A stretch of 64,000 nucleotides of DNA from Cladobotryum mycophilum (GCA_036429605.1 JAVFKD010000013.1:471478-535477); one strand, 5' to 3'; shown: positions 21,128-32,946, counted from the first letter of the stretch. Notes: generated by a model not told the origin, from the letters alone. Made by a program: numbers and translations.

Positions 21128-24100
21128 ATGGGTAATAGGCACTCTTCTGGAAAGTGGTGGAAAAAGTTCAAGGGGAGCTCGAGGCTTTCTCGAACACAAA
21201 GAAACTCTCACGACATCGATACAACCTCGCCAGGCAACCTGCTACAAGGCATCACCGACGATGATACGAATGAGTCCTCTTCTACCGCAGCAGCAGCACC
21301 CCTGTGACAGGTAACCGAGTCGAGGATGCTGCAGAAGACATGGTCAACAATGGGTCTTTGTGGGATAGAGCGTACAATGGTCTTAAAGACTGTGAGCCTG
21401 ATCTAATTACTGAGTATGAGAAACTTTTATCTCGAGTACTTGGTGGTGAGTTTCTGAGCCAGCCTGACTTATGGTATTTAAATTAACATAAAGAAAAACC
21501 AGTTCAAGCAACGAAACCAACAACCCCGACCGAAATTGAAGATACCAACGAAGTTGAGAATCAGATCCCTGCGCATGACGTGATTGCGCGTCAAAAGAAA
21601 CTCAAGATAATAACGGAGCTCGGCCTAGAGCACGTAAAGAACAAGGAGGTCAATGTGACATTATTAGGACATGACATAAACCTGGAAAATGTCATGGCCA
21701 ATGTGGCGGGGGTTGTGGAATGGGCCGAGGATTACGTCAAGGATGCGATTAAGGACCTTCCTTACGCTCCCATCGTTATGGCAGGCGTCTCTCTGATCCT
21801 TCCGCTCCTAAAAAATCCGGTTGCCGCCAAAGAAGCCAATCGTGAAGGGTTCACATACGTCACCTCTAGGATACGCTACTACGGGGAGATGGAATCACTT
21901 CTATTGCCTCAGTACATGAAGGCTAGCGTCACGACCAACCTTACTGAGGATGTCATCGGGCTATATGAGCTCATTATTCGCTTCCAAGTGCATAGCGTTA
22001 TCCGCTTCTACCGCAGCGGTACCAAGAACTTCTTTAGAGGGGCTGTGAATTACGACGACTGGGCCAATAAAGTCAAAGATATCAAGAACCGTGAAAAGGA
22101 ACTTGGGTTAAAGTTTCATGAGGTTATGAATGCCACAAGCCTGCAAAAGTTGGAGAAGCTCGCTCAGAATGCGGATGAGTCGCGCAAGAAACTCGATGCT
22201 ATTCTTAATGAAATAAAGGAACTCACTCACATCGCTCGGGAAGGGCTAAGTCTAGCGCAGAGGATGGATGAATATCTGTCAAATACCGAGGGCCGTGGCT
22301 GTATAGAGGTTCTACGAGCCACAAACCCCCTTGACGATAAGACCCGTATCGAGGAGGACAAGGGTGATCTCCTTGAAGGCTCGTGTTCCTGGGTCATCAA
22401 CCATCCTGATTTTCAAAAACTCCGTGGCGGCGGTAGTAACGCACAAGGTCGGTTGCTCTGGATCAGAGGAGACCCAGGCAAAGGCAAGACGATGCTGGTC
22501 TGTGGCCTTATTGACGAGTTGAACGAATCAATTGAGCACACCGACAACATCGCGTTCTTCTTCTTCCAGGAGGTAGATGACCGCATTAATAATGCCACGG
22601 CGGTCTTGCGAGGGCTGATTTCTATGCTTATTAAGCAGCGACCGTCACTCATCTCTCATGTCAAAAAGCGTTATGATGACGATGGAAAGGAGTGTTTTGA
22701 AGGTTCTAATGCATGGGTGGCGTTATCGAAGACGTTTACAAATATTTGCAATGACCCAAACCTACAAAATACCTATTTGCTTATTGACGCGCTTGACGAA
22801 TGTACTAAAGACTTAGATAAGCTTCTTGCTCTACTTGTCAAGAATTCATCAGGGTATTCGCGCATCAAGTGGATTATCTCTAGCCGCAACTTGCCGAACA
22901 TTGAAAAGGGGCTTAATGAGGCGACACAACAGATACAGCTGCGTCTTGAGATGAATGAGGAATCAGTTTCAGCGACGATTACGCAATATATTCAGCTCAT
23001 GGTAGAAGCGGTTAGGCAGAGCGAAACGGATACAATGATGATACACGAGGGAGCTGTCCAGACAATACTTGTTATCGAATGCAAATGGCACCTTTCTTTG
23101 GGTTGCCTTAGTCTGTAAGGAACTCACTGATATCTCGAAGGGTGGGAGGTTGAACAAGTTTTGACAACATTTCCTCCTGGACTTGGATGATCTCTACAAA
23201 CGGATGATGCGATCAGATTCGCAAGTGATCGTCAAACAAGAACTCATGTAAAAACATTCTGGCTGTTGTCTCAGTTATACGCCGGCCAATTTCGCTGAGT
23301 GAACTGGAGGCTTTGATAGAAATGCCTCCTGGAAGTTCTGGCAATGATAAAGCACTGAAGGAGATAATAGGGCCGTTGCGGGTCTTTTTTAAGTACTCCA
23401 AGGACGCACCGTCTCTTTTGTTCACCAGTCGGCCAAGGACTTTTTGCTTGAAAAAGCCTGCGATGAAATCTTTCCGTCTGGACAAGAAAAAGTACATCAT
23501 GACATCTTCTCACAATCCCTACGAGCCCTATCCGCAACACTACGACGCGATATATACAGTCTAGGCGCTCCTGGATATCACATCGACCAAGTCCGACAAC
23601 CCGATCCAGATCCCCTAGTTGCAATACGGTACTCATGCATCTACTGGATTGACCATCTTTATAATTGCAATCCTAGCGAGAAGGCGAAGGATGATCTGCA
23701 AGAAGGTGGCTTCAATTAATATGTTTCTGCGCTGTCATTTTCTCCACTGGCTGGAGGCTTTGAGTCTTCTACGATAGTATGTCAAAAGGCGTTATTTCAA
23801 TAGCAAGGCTCAGGGACCTACTTGGGGTTAGTTTCTATCTAACCGAATTGATTTCCAACATAAACTAACCAGAGCAGGAACAAATACCTGAAAGCCAAGT
23901 CTTAAGTTTAGTACAAGATGCAATGCGATTTATTTTTCGACATGGATGGGTGATCGAGCACACGCCACTCCAAGCATACGTGTCTGCACTTATCTTTAGT
24001 CCTGAGCAGAGTAAACTACGGACAATATTCAAGGACGAAGAGCCGCCATGGATACTATCAAAGCCAGTTATGGAAGTGGACTGGGACGCCTGTCTGCAGA

Positions 24101-25917
24101 CTCTTGAGGGCCATAATAATTCGGTAACCTCAGTTATGTTCTCGCCTAATGGCCAGCGGCTCGCCTCAGGTTCTTACGATAACACAGTCAAAATCTGGGA
24201 TACAAACTCAGGCGCCTGTCTGCAGACTCTTAAGGGCCATAATTATTCGGTAAACTCAGTTGTGTTCTCGCCTGATGGCCAGCGGCTCGCCTCAGGTTCT
24301 TTGGATAAGACAGTCAAAATCTGGGATACAAACTCAGGCGCCTGTCTGCAGACTCTTGAGGACTATAATTATTCGGTAAACTCAGTTGTGTTCTCGCCTG
24401 ATGGCCAGCGGCTCGCCTCAGGTTCAGGCGATAAGACAGTCAAAATCTGGGATATAAACTCAGGCGCCTGTCTGCAGACTCTTGAGGGCCATAATGATTC
24501 GGTAAAGTCAGTTGTGTTCTCGCCTGATGGCCAGCGGCTCGCCTCAGGTTCTTTGGATAAGACAGTCAAAATCTGGGATACAAACTCAGGCGCCTGTCTG
24601 CAGACTCTTGAGGACCATAATTATTCGGTAAACTCAGTTGTGTTCTCGCCTGATGGCCAGCGGCTCGCCTCAGGTTCAGACGATAACACAGTCAAAATCT
24701 GGGATACAAACTCAGGCGCCTGTCTGCAGACTCTTGAGGGCCATAATTATTCGGTAAAGTCAGTTGTGTTCTCGCCTAATGGCCAGCGGCTCGCCTCAGG
24801 TTCAGACGATAAGACAGTCAAAATCTGGGATACAAACTCAGGCGCCTGTCTGCAGACTCTTGAGGGCCATAATGATTCGGTAACCTCAGTTGTGTTCTCG
24901 CCTGATGGCCAGCGGCTCGCCTCAGGTTCAGACGATAAGACAGTCAAAATCTGGGATACAAACTCAGGCGCCTGTCTGCAGACTCTTGAGGGCCATAATT
25001 ATTTGGTAAACTCAGTTGTGTTCTCGCCTAATGGCCAGCGGCTCGCCTCAGGTTCTTTGGATAAGACAGTCAAAATCTGGGATACAAACTCAGGCGCCTG
25101 TCTGCAGACTCTTGAGGGCCATAATTATTGGGTAAGGTCAGTTGTGTTCTCGCCTGATGGCCAGCGGCTCGCCTCAGGTTCTTTGGATAAGACAGTCAAA
25201 ATCTGGGATACAAACTCAGGCGCCTGTCTGCAGACTCTTGAGGGCCATAATTATTGGGTATGGTCAGTTGTGTTCTCGCCTGATGGCCAGCGGCTCGCCT
25301 CAGGTTCTTTGGATAAGACAGTCAAAATCTGGGATACAAACTCAGGCGCCTGTCTGCAGACTCTTGAGGGCCATAATTATTCGGTAAACTCAGTTGTGTT
25401 CTCGCCTGATGGCCAGCGGCTCGCCTCAGGTTCTTACGATAACACAGTCAAAATCTGGGATACAAACTCAGGCGCCTGTCTGCAGACTCTTGAGGGCCAT
25501 AATTATTCGGTAAACTCAGTTGTGTTCTCGCCTGATGGCCAGCGGCTCGCCTCAGGTTCAGACGATAACACAGTCAAAATCTGGGATACAAACTCAGGCG
25601 CCTGTCTGCAGACTATATATATTGGTCAGTCTATCGAATACCTGAAATTCGATCCAATAGATAACTCACGTCTTACTACCGAGCTTGGAGTTCTAAGAAT
25701 AGATATGTCTATCACAGAGATATCAGCTGAAATGTCTTCACGAGATGTGGACATCTATGGCTATGGCATAAGTTCTGATGGTACATGGATCACAAAAGAA
25801 AACCTGCCTCTAGTATGGTTGCCTCCAGAGTATCGATCAAGGGTATCAGCTGTGTTTGGAACCACAGTTGCCATTGGGTGCGTATCAAACCGGGTATTGG
25901 TAATGCGGTTTTCATAG
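21128..25917 (+). pseudogene. NLR: NACHT_N-NACHT-WD40 (HET-D/E type), frame-disrupted
   Basis: Begins at ATG 21128 (MGNRHSSGKWWKKFKG, a usual NLR start). A frameshift near 21270-21305 leads into the NACHT N-terminal domain (SLWDRAYNGLKDCEPDLI, then a 57-bp intron 21446-21502). The NACHT has Walker A GDPGKGKT and Walker B YLLIDALDEC. The frame is lost near 23080, and 23080-23820 needs several further shifts to recover family motifs such as VHQSAKDFLL. An intron at 23827-23877 leads into an intact frame with 12 near-identical 42-aa WD40 units (24088-25599) and a C-terminal cap. Intact relatives oligomerise on ligand recognition and trigger incompatibility cell death. Whether the middle breaks are real or assembly errors is open; there are too many for one error. 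Confidence 0.85.
24088..25599 (+). repeat. 12 x 126-bp WD40 repeat array
   Basis: Twelve head-to-tail units of exactly 126 bp, each encoding ACLQTLEGHNxxVxSVVFSP and DGQRLASGSxDxTVKIWD-type sequence. Variation is limited mainly to residues just after GHN, the residue before SVVFS and the residue after ASGS. Near-identity implies unequal exchange or gene conversion. Confidence 0.97.
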
Positions 25918-26439
25918 GTTAGGCTAGCTAGGAATGAAATCGATTCTGTTTCTATTTAGTGTCGTTTAGGAAATGTTATTCTCAGAGGGTCTCGTTCACG
26001 AGTCGCTTCGAAGAAAACAACATAACCTCCGAAGCATATAGATAAATGCATATCCAAAGCCGTAATATTAGCAGGTGAGGGTGCTTAAGAACTAATTAGC
26101 CTAACATATTTCGTTATTCCAAAGAATGAATATACTTTTCAGACGGGATGGCTCGTATGCCTCTTCAGCCTGCTCTCGGGGCATGATAGCGTACCCCAGT
26201 TTGAGTGCGGCGGCTACCCACGCTCTTACTTGTTCCCACTCAAATTGAGTTTCAGGCATGGTATAAAGAATATTCGTAAATGGTGTGACAGACAGAAATG
26301 AATGATTGCAACGGTCATGTTCAAACGAGGGGGGCGAATACGGTTTCTTATTTACTTTTACTACCTTTTCAGAGCGCTACGGCTCCCGCGATACACTATT
26401 AACCCCATCTTGACCACCTGCACTTTCATCCCATTCCGA

Positions 26440-26960
26440 TATCCCATTTAGTTGCACATCCCACTACAGACACACCATCCATCCCATCGCCTTCAGTCAC
26501 CCATTTTACCATCCTATTCTATCCCGATCTCACTCCTGATCCCACACTCACCGCTCATCCTAGCCACTAATGAATCAGCATCCCATTTTACACCTGCCGG
26601 CCACTCATTTTACTGTCCCATCTTTGCGCCAACCCCGTTACCAATCATATCACCCCGTGTTCACCATTCATTGGATCATCCTGATTTCGCTAGTTACTTA
26701 TCCTATTTAATATCATGCCATTTACACTATCATTCAGCCACTCATTTTACTAACCTATTTTGCCCTCAATCCTCTGCTCTCTCACGGCCTGCTGCTAATC
26801 AAATTATCCCATGTCCACGGCATAATAATCCCATTTCACCACCGTCTTGTCCCCGCCACTAATCCTACCTCCAGTCATTAATTTCACGGACCCATTTCGC
26901 TTTCCCATTTCCACCACAATACCGTCTCTCCGCCTCCTTTCCCACTATCCCACATCTGCC
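26440..26960. repeat. Degenerate CCCATTTTAC-type tract
   Basis: About 520 bp dominated by phrases such as TCCCATTT, CACTCATTTTAC and CATCCCA, with strong C/T bias on the plus strand. It is related in vocabulary to 17690-17960 and 44073-44908. Confidence 0.5.
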
Positions 26961-27270
26961 ACAAGTTCAATTCATTATCCCATTTGCATGCTTTAATGCA
27001 ACACAGTAGGAATACAATCTTCCTTGTCCTGCCCCACCCTGTCTACCCAGGGGGTCCTGTTTCCTTTACAATGACAACGTACTTTTCTGTGCTATTGCTG
27101 CGTTTATGGGGCGTTAATTTTTGTTCACCTTGTATGCATTGTGGCGACGACGCAACACGACGGTCTGTTCAGGATCTACGCTAACAATATATCTCGGATC
27201 TAAACGATCTTGGCCTTGATAAACGTATATGCCTAGTCATCTTGCAGGGAGCAGGGCTAGGTAGCTGCGG

Positions 27271-27370
27271 AACAGGCAAGTGGTGGAAAAAACACAGGTC
27301 TGGGTCGACGCCTTTTCACTGCAGGTTCAGTGATTAATGGCCCGTGTTTTTTTCCACTGCTTGCCTGGTT
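27271..27370. repeat. Imperfect 100-bp hairpin
   Basis: AGGCAAGTGGTGGAAAAAAC on the left pairs with GTTTTTTTCCACTGCTTGCCT on the right over about 24 bp with few mismatches and a loop of about 40 bp. It may be a fold-back remnant. Confidence 0.6.
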
Positions 27371-27911
27371 CACTCATCCCTGGCAAGGCATGCGGGGTCA
27401 AAAAGGTGCGCCTCGCTAATCTATGTTAGATGGCGGTTGTGGTAGGTTTGGCTATTCCTACCCTTTTTTATATCCCCCGCAAGCGTACAACGAGAAAACC
27501 CTGGCCACTCTGGCGTTACCGTGCGAGTGACGTACACTGCTGTAACGAATAAGCGCCGCTAAATAACTGCCCCTTGATGGATCCGACATAAACGTGCTTA
27601 ATTTGGCACTGTTGAGGTTTTGGGACTGTGATAGCTTCACGGGAACCGAACCCACTTCCAGGTTGCAAATGCACACATGTTTCTTCCTGTATATAGCTTA
27701 CGAATCGATGGTATTCTTATAATAATTACATTATAGCCAATCATCTAGGAACAAAGGGAGAATATTAAACACGTCTTCGAATAAACTATCCTATCGAGAT
27801 AAAAAGTAAACTAATATCATTCTATAACCTTATCCATTAAATAAGAACCAGCTTAGCACAATGCGCAAAATTCACATAGCCTCATTGTCTTCTCTCCCAA
27901 ATCCTCGCGCG

Positions 27912-28805
27912 TTAGGAGTCGTGTTTCTTGTATAAATCGTCGATTAATAGTTTCGAGGCCTCCATAGCGATATTAAGAAGACGGTTTGTTTTTTGAGGAA
28001 TGTTAATGGTGGTTTTTGTGGACATTTGTGATGTCGAAATCTCGAGTTGCAAAGACTGAAGATCGGGGTTTTTTAAGGCAGAATTTGCAAGTTCAATAGA
28101 GCAAATCATGGCCTGCAGACTGTAATCAATGAATTGCAAGGGCGGAGTCGAGTATGAGGTATTGGTAACAGAGAGTATGGTTTTAATCGTAATCTGCGCT
28201 GTATGAATCGTACTTTTCAAGACCCCGATAGGTAATTGTATGGTATGGAACGTTTGGTTGAAATATTCGATACAGTCTTGCAACACGAGGCTCATTCCAT
28301 ATAAGATATTTGCCATTCTTCTTACGGCCTGGATTATCATATCCGAAAGTAACACGTGAGTTCGACAATACTTGTTTGGTAATGCAAGCGGCGACGCAAG
28401 AAGCCGTCGTTTTCTCTTGCGACCATTCTCGGTATCGAACAGATATTCGTCTTCGTCGGTAGAAGATGTATCAGAGTCATCAGAAGAGGTATTGTTATCA
28501 CTGCTCTGATATTTGTCTAATATACGTAATATTAGCCCAAAGTCACCTGGAGTGAGCCTATAGATAAGCAATGGCTACGAGCTACGCGTACCTTGCGTTT
28601 CCTGTGACGTGGATGCTGGAGTCGCTGGGAATGAAGCGTTGGTGTTCGGCGGTCGGGAGGTAGTTGGAGTGACAGGGGGAGAAGAGATGGAAATCGGGGT
28701 GGGAGAGGTCGGGGTGGGAGAGGTCGTGGTGGTAGATATCGAATCATCGAGGGTTGAAAGAAGAGAGCTTGGAACAACAGATGAATCCGTCTCAAGGCAC
28801 ACCAT
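27912..28805 (-). CDS. Hypothetical nuclear protein, two exons
   Basis: Exons 28592-28805 and 27912-28516 (75-bp intron, GTACGC donor, TTAG acceptor) join in phase to 272 aa. The only in-frame ATG of exon 1 is at 28805 (MVCLETDSS); the frame upstream has none. The N-terminus is Ser/Thr/Pro-rich, followed by an acidic Asp/Ser stretch (about 75-97) and a basic nuclear signal RKRKRR (104-109). The remaining 150 residues are predicted helical without a known domain. It is divergently placed from nothing obvious and lies just downstream of the C2H2 gene on the same strand. Function unknown. Confidence 0.65.
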
Positions 28806-29073
28806 GGCTGGTACTTGAGGTTCGCTGATGGATAGAAGTCTGATGGAGTTGATAGAAAGAGGTAAAGTAGGGCTCACAAGGCCGAGAAGAAGAATCGAGG
28901 TTGGAGGCAATCTGAAGAAGAACGAAGGTGTCAAGGAGGGGGAGGGGAGGGGGGCAACGGATTATAAAGCTGGTACCAGGTAGCTAGAGTGGGGTATTCC
29001 TCGTCATGTTATGATTCAAAAGGCACTAGTAATCCTGAAATAACATACATTTGTACCACTATTTGTAACGTTA

Positions 29074-29885
29074 TTATGCAACTAACTCGTCAATACGGAA
29101 GACTCTCTCTCGTCGAGATTCCAGCTCTGGGGATGTACACTTAGGTGGCTGTTCACTAGTATGCTTTGCGGCGTGTCGAGTCAGATCGTTTTTCTGGCTA
29201 AAGCCTTTATTGCAATCCGGAAAAGTGCATTTAAACGGCCGATCACCGGTATGCTTTGTGGCGTGTCGAGTTAGATCGCTTTTTTGGCTAAAGCCCTTAT
29301 TGCAATTCGGAAAAGTACATTTAAACGGCCGATCACCAGTATGCGTTGCGGCGTGTCGAGTGAGATCGCTTTTTCGGTTAAAGCCTCTATTGCAACCCGG
29401 AACAGGACATTTCAACAGCCAGTTACCGGTATGCATACTGGTATGTCGAGTTAGACTGGACTTCGCCGAGAAAGCCATTAAACAACCCGGAAAAGTACAC
29501 TTAAACGGCCGTTTACCAGTATGTATTCTGGTGTGTCGAGTTAGACTGTCTTTTCCGCTCAAGACCCTTTGACAACCTGGAAAAGGACACTGAACCAGTA
29601 GTCCCCCGGTATGCCTTTTGGCGTGTCGAGTTAGATCGCTTTTTCGGCCAAAGCCTTTATTGCAATCCAGAACAGTACACTTAAACGGCCGGTCATCGGT
29701 ATGTGTTCTGATGTGTTGAGTTAACTTTCCCTCTGCCATAAAGGCCTACTGTAGATATTAGCAAGACTACACGTGCTCTAGACTTTCACGGCTTCTCTTA
29801 CCTCCAAGCATGTCTTACGCTTGAATAGCCTGTCTTTGTCGACAAATTCCACCGAGCCGCCACTGTTACTGGGAGCCAATGCCAT
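29074..29885 (-). CDS. Tandem C2H2 zinc-finger protein
   Basis: Exon 29802-29885 (ATG at 29885, MALAPSNSGG) joins exon 29074-29745 across a 56-bp intron (GTAAGA donor, CTAATATCTACAGTAG acceptor) to give 251 aa. Six canonical TFIIIA-type fingers (C-x4-C ... H-x3-H) with TG(E/D)(R/K)PFKC-like linkers follow each other. The exon junction falls inside a seventh, N-terminal finger (LFKRKTCLEAF...LTQHIRTH) whose first zinc cysteine is Arg, so it probably cannot bind zinc. A truncated finger (CTSPELE) ends the array. Fingers are strongly alike at DNA level. Expected role: sequence-specific nuclear DNA binding. No activation domain is visible. Confidence 0.85.
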
Positions 29886-30249
29886 CTGTCATTACTATTC
29901 GAGTCGTTGTGGTCGGGTAGAGTTTGTGTATACTCAATCTAAAGAGGATAGCGATGCGCCGGAGACAGGTTATAAATTAATGATAATTTATTTAGTACTG
30001 GATAAGAAGTTGGGAAGAGTAATTCAAGATCATCGAGATCAGACGCTTCTATTCATAGCAATTAATATCCATCCTAAAACAGTATAACTTTGAACAAATC
30101 TCGTCCGCTTCACAACTCCACGCACTAAATGCACAAGGAACACCGCGGGTAGCGCAGGGTACAATACCAATCGAGGGGTGGATGTACGGAGTACTCCGTA
30201 CTTATCGGCAATCACAGACTTGGCTCCGATAGACAGAGAACTTGCATAT

Positions 30250-30597
30250 GTACTTCAGCCCAAGCCTGTCTAGAGTGAGTGCGGCGACGTCCTGCCGCCA
30301 GCGGGCCTCTGCGCACTATGACCAGAAAAGCTAGAAGACATGGGTCGTATTGCCTTGGGTCGACAATATCCACTTTGGCCGACGGTGTCTGGGGTGCCCA
30401 CAGGGTTATGAAGAGTTGGCCCAGATCGTCACGGTGGCGCATCCTCCTGATGGCTGCCGTCTCTTACCGACCTGTCAATGTGGCCCTAGCGCGGAGGACA
30501 ATGCTTCCGGAACTACGGAGTATATCCCTTGCATACTCCGTACAGCTGAGATAATTCCACATAAGCGAAGCAATAAGCGAGTTCACTTGAAACTTTA
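30250..30597 (+). pseudogene. Cys-rich gene fragment with in-frame stop
   Basis: A frame running through about 30280-30597 reads HYDQKS, TAG, then KTWVVLPWVDNIHFGRRCLG with later CLGC and CQC pairs and AHPPDGC. Cysteine spacing and Trp/His-rich text look like a real small metal-binding protein interrupted by TAG. No ATG can be assigned. It may be a decayed accessory gene or a chance reading. Confidence 0.3.
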
Positions 30598-30929
30598 GTA
30601 ATATTCTTAGCGAGAGTTGGTAACGATAACTTGTAATTCCAACTGGAATAGAGAGAGGGATCTGTGACTTTTCCGTGTGATTATAGTGTGTATAAAAGGC
30701 TATGTACATATGATACCCTTCAATTATACGCCACCCCTGTCATACGTCGAACAAAGCTTTACTTTATCCCGGAAATTGACCTTAGTACTTATAAGAATTT
30801 TGCCCGGAAGAATTTAGTATGCTTTACTAAAAAAACCTGATGGGCACGCTGTATTTTTGGTAGAGAATTCTTGATCATTCAACGGCGACGGAAATATCGA
30901 GTATCCTCTAACTACTGTCGGTTTCCTTT

Positions 30930-31493
30930 TTATTGGATGAATGGGGGGATCTTTGGTTGTATTATGGAGACGCATGTTACTGTTATTCGAGCCGACAGAG
31001 CCGTGGCCTGGGGGAATCCTTGTTGCTTCTCCATGGTCCTGGTTTCTGCTTGAAAGTGGCTTTCCGGGGACCGTATGGCTGAGGGCCTGGGAATATACGC
31101 TTTCGCGGGCGGTTTCAGGTCTTGTAGCGGTATATTCGTCTCGCTTGGGGGTGGGGTGGGTGATGGAGTTCGCAGTAGAGCCTTCGGAGTTGGAGAAGAT
31201 GAATAACATATAGATTCATAGTCTCCATCATCTCGGGAGCTTTTAGCGGTATGATTTCCGGGTGGCTGCGGAAATTCTTCTAGCAGAGGGGGCGAACTCT
31301 GCGTAGATCCATGGTCTCCCTCATCGCGAGAGGGGGTATCGATTTCTGCGAATAGTTTGTCCCATCCTAACATAACAGAGTCGCGCTTAGCAACGCGACG
31401 TCGATGCTGAAGAAACCATGCAAGAAATGCCAAGATAATGAGAGGGACAAGAATCCCAGATAAGATAATGGATACTGTTGCGCGTGTGTCCAT
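30930..31493 (-). CDS. Single-pass membrane protein, hypothetical
   Basis: ATG at 31493 gives 187 aa: a short lumenal N-terminus, one transmembrane helix at about 8-27 (VSIILSGILVPLIILAFLAW) and a basic stop-transfer sequence (QHRRRVAKR). A Pro/Ser-rich cytosolic tail follows. The layout is a type III, signal-anchor protein. No domain is recognised. An overlapping frame in another phase (30814-31209) is treated as a shadow, although an unseen intron could switch to it for the C-terminus. Confidence 0.55.
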   Translation of the reverse strand: MDTRATVSIILSGILVPLIILAFLAWFLQHRRRVAKRDSVMLGWDKLFAEIDTPSRDEGDHGSTQSSPPLLEEFPQPPGNHTAKSSRDDGDYESICYSSSPTPKALLRTPSPTPPPSETNIPLQDLKPPAKAYIPRPSAIRSPESHFQAETRTMEKQQGFPQATALSARITVTCVSIIQPKIPPFIQ

Positions 31494-32260
31494 GATGACT
31501 AGAAGGCAATGCTGCAGGAGAGATATGTTGGGATTAATCTGTCATAGACAAGGTATACATAACAGGGATATATATACAATAGAAAAAGTAATAGTATTAA
31601 ATAAATGTTCAAAGACGTTAAAGAGCACGATAATTTTTATCACATGCAGCCCATCCGCAGGGATATGCAGGGAGCTAAATTATTGTGTCACTGTGCAGTT
31701 TACTGATTCTCGCGTGAACCCCTGCCTCTTGGACTGCAAGCACTTTGGCCGCTTTGCTGCCGTCCTGCCCACCATGGGCTCCGTATCTTCCGCCCGGAAC
31801 ACAATATTCGTGATATTCTGCGGCGTCACACTCGGTACAATGTCCAAACTACCTTGACAAATGGGTCGTAAATAAAACCACTACTACTTGTCCAAACTAC
31901 CAATACCAGAATTGCTGGAGGAGGTAAACTGGCGGCGACGGCTCAGCCACCTCAAGTGGTTGCTGTGCGAGAGTTTAGATCCTCGCTGCCGTCATTACTG
32001 CACGCACGATCCATGGTCGTTGTAGGGTGTATACCCACTGTACGGTTTGCGGTTAGATGGACTTCACAGAGGTTCTTCCTGGTATGCTTCCAATCACGCA
32101 CTTTTCTTTCCGTCTGAGCATCGTGCCATCTACGTTCCCACACGTGGGTAAGATCAGAAACATACAGGAGAGGGTCCTCACATGGATTGGAGTCATATGG
32201 CGAGGCGGCACTTTAGCTACACAACTTCAGGACTATGATTGGAATACCCTCTATATGAAA
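31494..32260. other. Intergenic, no supported gene
   Basis: Short open frames on both strands (for example 31438-31857 plus) have no domain and conflict with each other. Nothing else was recognised. Confidence 0.45.
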
Positions 32261-32946
32261 CTACCATGAGATATCCGTATAAAAATGAATTATGACCTTG
32301 GGATCCATCTTTAGGAGCCAATCTTGAGGATCAAAATCGGGGTCAAAAGTCTTCTTGCATGCATGTTCAATGGCAGGGATTCTGCCCAGATTACCCCCAT
32401 ACTCCTCATACACGCTCGTAAAGATATCGTATCGAATTTTTGAGGGAGGTCCTACACAACTTATTAGCTTAGACGGCCGAAATCGAAGAGAAATCTCACC
32501 CGTGGCTGTCTCCTTGAAGGCAATGTAACAGCCTAGGTTTATAGCAGTCGTGTGTAGTGGTACCTCGAACTCACGTATTGACTTTATCATCGCCTTTACG
32601 CGAGCACGACCTTCGTCTGTTACGTTACCCTTGATGCAAGTACATTGGAACAGGTCTTGCCATTTAGCCTTCCCCCTCTGTCTAAATACACTTTCTTAAA
32701 AGTGTGCATTTCGGCATCGCTAAAACCACCTTCTAGTAAATCCATGAGATAAGACCTTCTAAGCTAGTGAAAACACTTACCTTGATACTTTAGCTCATTT
32801 ATCCTGGGAAAAGCTTCGGGGTGGATGACATATCCAGTTTGTAGGCTGGCCTCCAGGCAGTACACCTGAAACGTGGCCCTGAAGTCTAGACTGTGAAAGT
32901 CAAATCTTTTGGCGTCCTCATTATAGAGGGAAGAATGGGTGTTCAT
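32261..32946 (-). pseudogene. Hypothetical gene broken at a G5 tract
   Basis: Exon 1 (32781-32946, MNTHSSLYNEDAKRFDFHSL) joins exon 2 at 32732 in phase (48-bp intron, GTAAGT donor, ACTAG acceptor) and reads GGFSDAEMHTFKKVYLDRGG. The frame then fails at a five-C run on the plus strand (32672-32676). One extra G on the coding strand would restore a continuous reading into the long frame that ends at 32261 (KTFDPDFDPQDWLLKMDP). A further possible 48-nt intron near 32450-32500 keeps the frame whether spliced or not. The family is unknown. The break may be a homopolymer error rather than true decay. Confidence 0.5.

Larger units (their letters stand above)
25918..27911. other. Intergenic with low-complexity tract and hairpin
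   Basis: Contains a CCCATTT-rich strand-biased tract (about 26440-26960) and an imperfect hairpin (27271-27370). Open frames here, such as 26452-26862, are low-complexity readings. No gene is supported. Confidence 0.55.

Noticed and set aside
26452..26862. 136-aa plus-strand frame
   Set aside because: Its composition (Pro/Ser/His) is explained by the CCCATTT low-complexity tract.
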